NCBI GenBank assembly: GCA_030637775.1
Contig: DAOWFY010000040.1
Location: forward strand, 1 to 6,011
Direction: 5' to 3'
DNA: 6,011 nt
Origin: DAOVGU01 sp030637775 [NCBI: bacterium]
GTDB taxonomy: Bacteria; Ratteibacteria; UBA8468
This document shows positions 4,414-6,011 of the stretch, piece by piece (position 1 is the stretch's first letter; every line of letters starts with the position of its first letter). A model generated the notes under the pieces. It worked only from the letters and a program-made list of their open reading frames with translations. It was not told the origin of the DNA and did not search any database. The position numbers and the translations under genes were made by a program.

Positions 4414-6011
4414 TTATTCTTTCAGAACCGCACCACTGCTCGCAGAAAGAACCTGCTTACTATAATGGTAAAGATAACCTTCCTTAATCTTTGGCCCGGG
4501 TGCCTTCCATAAGGAGAGACGTTTCTTTATCTCCTCGGGAGTGAGTTTCAGATTTAACTCTCTCTTCGGAATATCAATTTCAATAAGATCTCCATTGCGA
4601 ACAATGGCGATCGGTCCTCCCTCTGCTGCCTCGGGAGAAATATGTCCAATGGCTGCTCCTCGTGTGCCCCCAGAAAATCTGCCATCGGTGAGAAGAGCGA
4701 CCTCTTTATCAAGACCTATTCCCGCAATGGCCGAGGTTGGAGAAAGCATCTCCCTCATTCCCGGACCTCCCTTTGGCCCCTCATAGCGAATGACAAGTAC
4801 TTCTCCTTTTCTTATCTTTTTCTTCATGATCGCCGCCATTGCCTCCTCTTCACTTTCAAAAACCCTGGCGGCTCCGGTATGCTTTAGCATCTCCAATGCC
4901 ACGGCAGATTGCTTCACCACCGCCCCTTCGGGAGCTAAATTCCCTTTTAAAATTGCCAGTCCCCCTTCCGCAGAGTAAGGCTTTTCTATCGGCCTGATTA
5001 CTTCATTGTCGAGCACTTTACTCTGAGAAATATTTTCTCCCACACTCTTCCCCGTCACCGTCATTACCTTTAAATTAAGTAGCTCCTGCCGGGCAAGTTC
5101 TGACATTACCGCAGCTACCCCACCGGCGCGGTGTAAATCTTCTAAATGAAAGGCTCCCGCCGGAGAAAGCCGACAGAGATTGGGAGTGCTTTTAGAAAGC
5201 TGGTTAAAAAGTTCCAGGTCCAATACTACCTTTGCTTCCTTAGCAATAGCCGGTAGATGCAAGACTGTATTGGTTGAGGCTCCTAAAGCCATCTCCACCC
5301 TGATGGCATTTTTGAAAGCGGCCAAAATTGCAATATCTCTGGGCCGAACATTCCTTTGATAAAGTTCCATGATCCTGGCTCCGGCATATTTCGCCAATCT
5401 CTTTCTCTCTGCCATCACCGCAGGAATTGTGCCATTGCCAGGTAGAGCCAATCCCAAAGCCTCGGAAAGACAGTTCATAGAATTAGCCGTAAACATTCCC
5501 GAGCAGGAACCATATCCAGGACAGGCACTATCTTCAAGAACTTTTAACTTCTCTTCCGTCATTTTCCCGGATGTAAAACTACCTACCGCTTCGAAAACAG
5601 AGATAAGGTCCAGAGCTTTGCCCTGGAAATAGCCGGCCAACATTGGACCTCCAGACACCAGGATTGCCGGAATGTTAAGCCGCAACGCTGCCATCAGCAT
5701 TCCCGGAACAACCTTATCGCAATTGGGAATAAGAACCAAACCATCAAAAGGATGCGCCATAGCCATTGTCTCAATAGAATCGGCAATCAGTTCCCGACTG
5801 CAGAGAGAATATTTCATTCCTGAATGACCCATTGCTAAACCGTCGCAGACGGCAATGGTGGAGAACTCCACCGGTAGCCCCCCGGCACTTCTTACTCCTG
5901 CCTTTACGCTCTTCGCGATTTCATCAAGGTGAATATGGCCAGGAACAATCTCATTGCTTGAGTTAGCAATGCCAATGAAGGGTTTTTTTATCTCGCTATC
6001 GGTATCACCCA
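4414..6011 (-). CDS. ilvD: Dihydroxy-acid dehydratase, 5' end cut by window edge
   Basis: IlvD dehydrates 2,3-dihydroxy-isovalerate and 2,3-dihydroxy-3-methylvalerate to the 2-oxo acids that precede valine, isoleucine and leucine, using an Fe-S cluster and Mg2+ in the cytoplasm. The frame is open to the right edge: 531 complete codons are visible, so roughly 20-30 N-terminal residues are missing. Counting from the first visible codon, motifs are [17 protein letters not shown] (12-28), CDG (55-57), PNCDKVVPG (95-103) with the cluster Cys97 and the Asp/Lys of the metal site, [14 protein letters not shown] (167-180) with cluster Cys169, [13 protein letters not shown] (409-421) and TDGRFSGG (441-448) with the family's catalytic Ser446. 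PGH at 23-25, where [2Fe-2S] enzymes carry a Cys, suggests the oxygen-labile [4Fe-4S] class. SLCSRE at 68-73 has Cys where Pro is usual. The GTG at 5871 is internal, not the start. ilvD rather than edd is favoured by the overall motif wording. nadB follows after 162 bp. Confidence 0.96.
   Translation of the reverse strand, partial: GDTDSEIKKPFIGIANSSNEIVPGHIHLDEIAKSVKAGVRSAGGLPVEFSTIAVCDGLAMGHSGMKYSLCSRELIADSIETMAMAHPFDGLVLIPNCDKVVPGMLMAALRLNIPAILVSGGPMLAGYFQGKALDLISVFEAVGSFTSGKMTEEKLKVLEDSACPGYGSCSGMFTANSMNCLSEALGLALPGNGTIPAVMAERKRLAKYAGARIMELYQRNVRPRDIAILAAFKNAIRVEMALGASTNTVLHLPAIAKEAKVVLDLELFNQLSKSTPNLCRLSPAGAFHLEDLHRAGGVAAVMSELARQELLNLKVMTVTGKSVGENISQSKVLDNEVIRPIEKPYSAEGGLAILKGNLAPEGAVVKQSAVALEMLKHTGAARVFESEEEAMAAIMKKKIRKGEVLVIRYEGPKGGPGMREMLSPTSAIAGIGLDKEVALLTDGRFSGGTRGAAIGHISPEAAEGGPIAIVRNGDLIEIDIPKRELNLKLTPEEIKKRLSLWKAPGPKIKEGYLYHYSKQVLSASSGAVLKE

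Noticed and set aside
4318-4512. Open frame of 64 codons on the + strand across the ilvD 3' end and spacer.
   Set aside because: It overlaps the real ilvD end antisense and the hairpin block, has no ribosome binding site, and its sequence is not protein-like.
5869-5871. GTG as the start of ilvD.
   Set aside because: The frame is open upstream to the window edge and encodes the conserved [17 protein letters not shown] segment, so the GTG is an internal Val codon.

Overview
The window is a run of five protein genes, all on the minus strand, so transcription reads from the right edge to the left. In transcription order they are: ilvD (dihydroxy-acid dehydratase, N-terminus cut by the right edge), nadB (L-aspartate oxidase), a gltD-type iron-sulfur flavoprotein (glutamate synthase small-chain family), a small 2x[4Fe-4S] ferredoxin, and trpE (anthranilate synthase component I, C-terminal half cut by the left edge). 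No RNA gene, transposase, CRISPR array or convincing intrinsic terminator was found.

The content points to a bacterium that is probably anaerobic and perhaps from an uncultivated lineage. The gltD-like enzyme stands alone with no glutamate synthase large subunit beside it. A clostridial-type ferredoxin is present, and the ilvD motif (PGH where the [2Fe-2S] type has a Cys) suggests the oxygen-sensitive [4Fe-4S] type. Palindromic repeats sit in the gene spacers, and one sits inside a gene. I cannot name a phylum from sequence alone.

Layout by region: 4414-6011 ilvD; 4252-4413 a 162-bp spacer that looks more GC-rich than its surroundings and holds three hairpins within imperfect terminal inverted repeats; 2659-4251 nadB; 2561-2658 a 98-bp spacer with palindromic repeat copy 2, which also supplies the nadB stop codon; 1139-2560 the gltD-like gene, carrying an in-frame 75-bp multi-hairpin insert at 2104-2178; 1060-1138 a 79-bp spacer with palindromic repeat copy 1 and a strong ribosome binding site; 868-1059 ferredoxin; 1-867 trpE, whose ATG directly abuts the ferredoxin stop.

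The genes share a theme of amino-acid and cofactor anabolism: branched-chain amino acids (IlvD), NAD from aspartate (NadB), glutamate and electron handling (GltD-like plus ferredoxin) and tryptophan (TrpE). No gene is a new system. The most unusual content is the repeat load: a two-copy, nearly identical 42/44-bp palindrome at gene 3' ends, and a separate palindromic element that has become coding sequence in the interdomain linker of the GltD-like protein.
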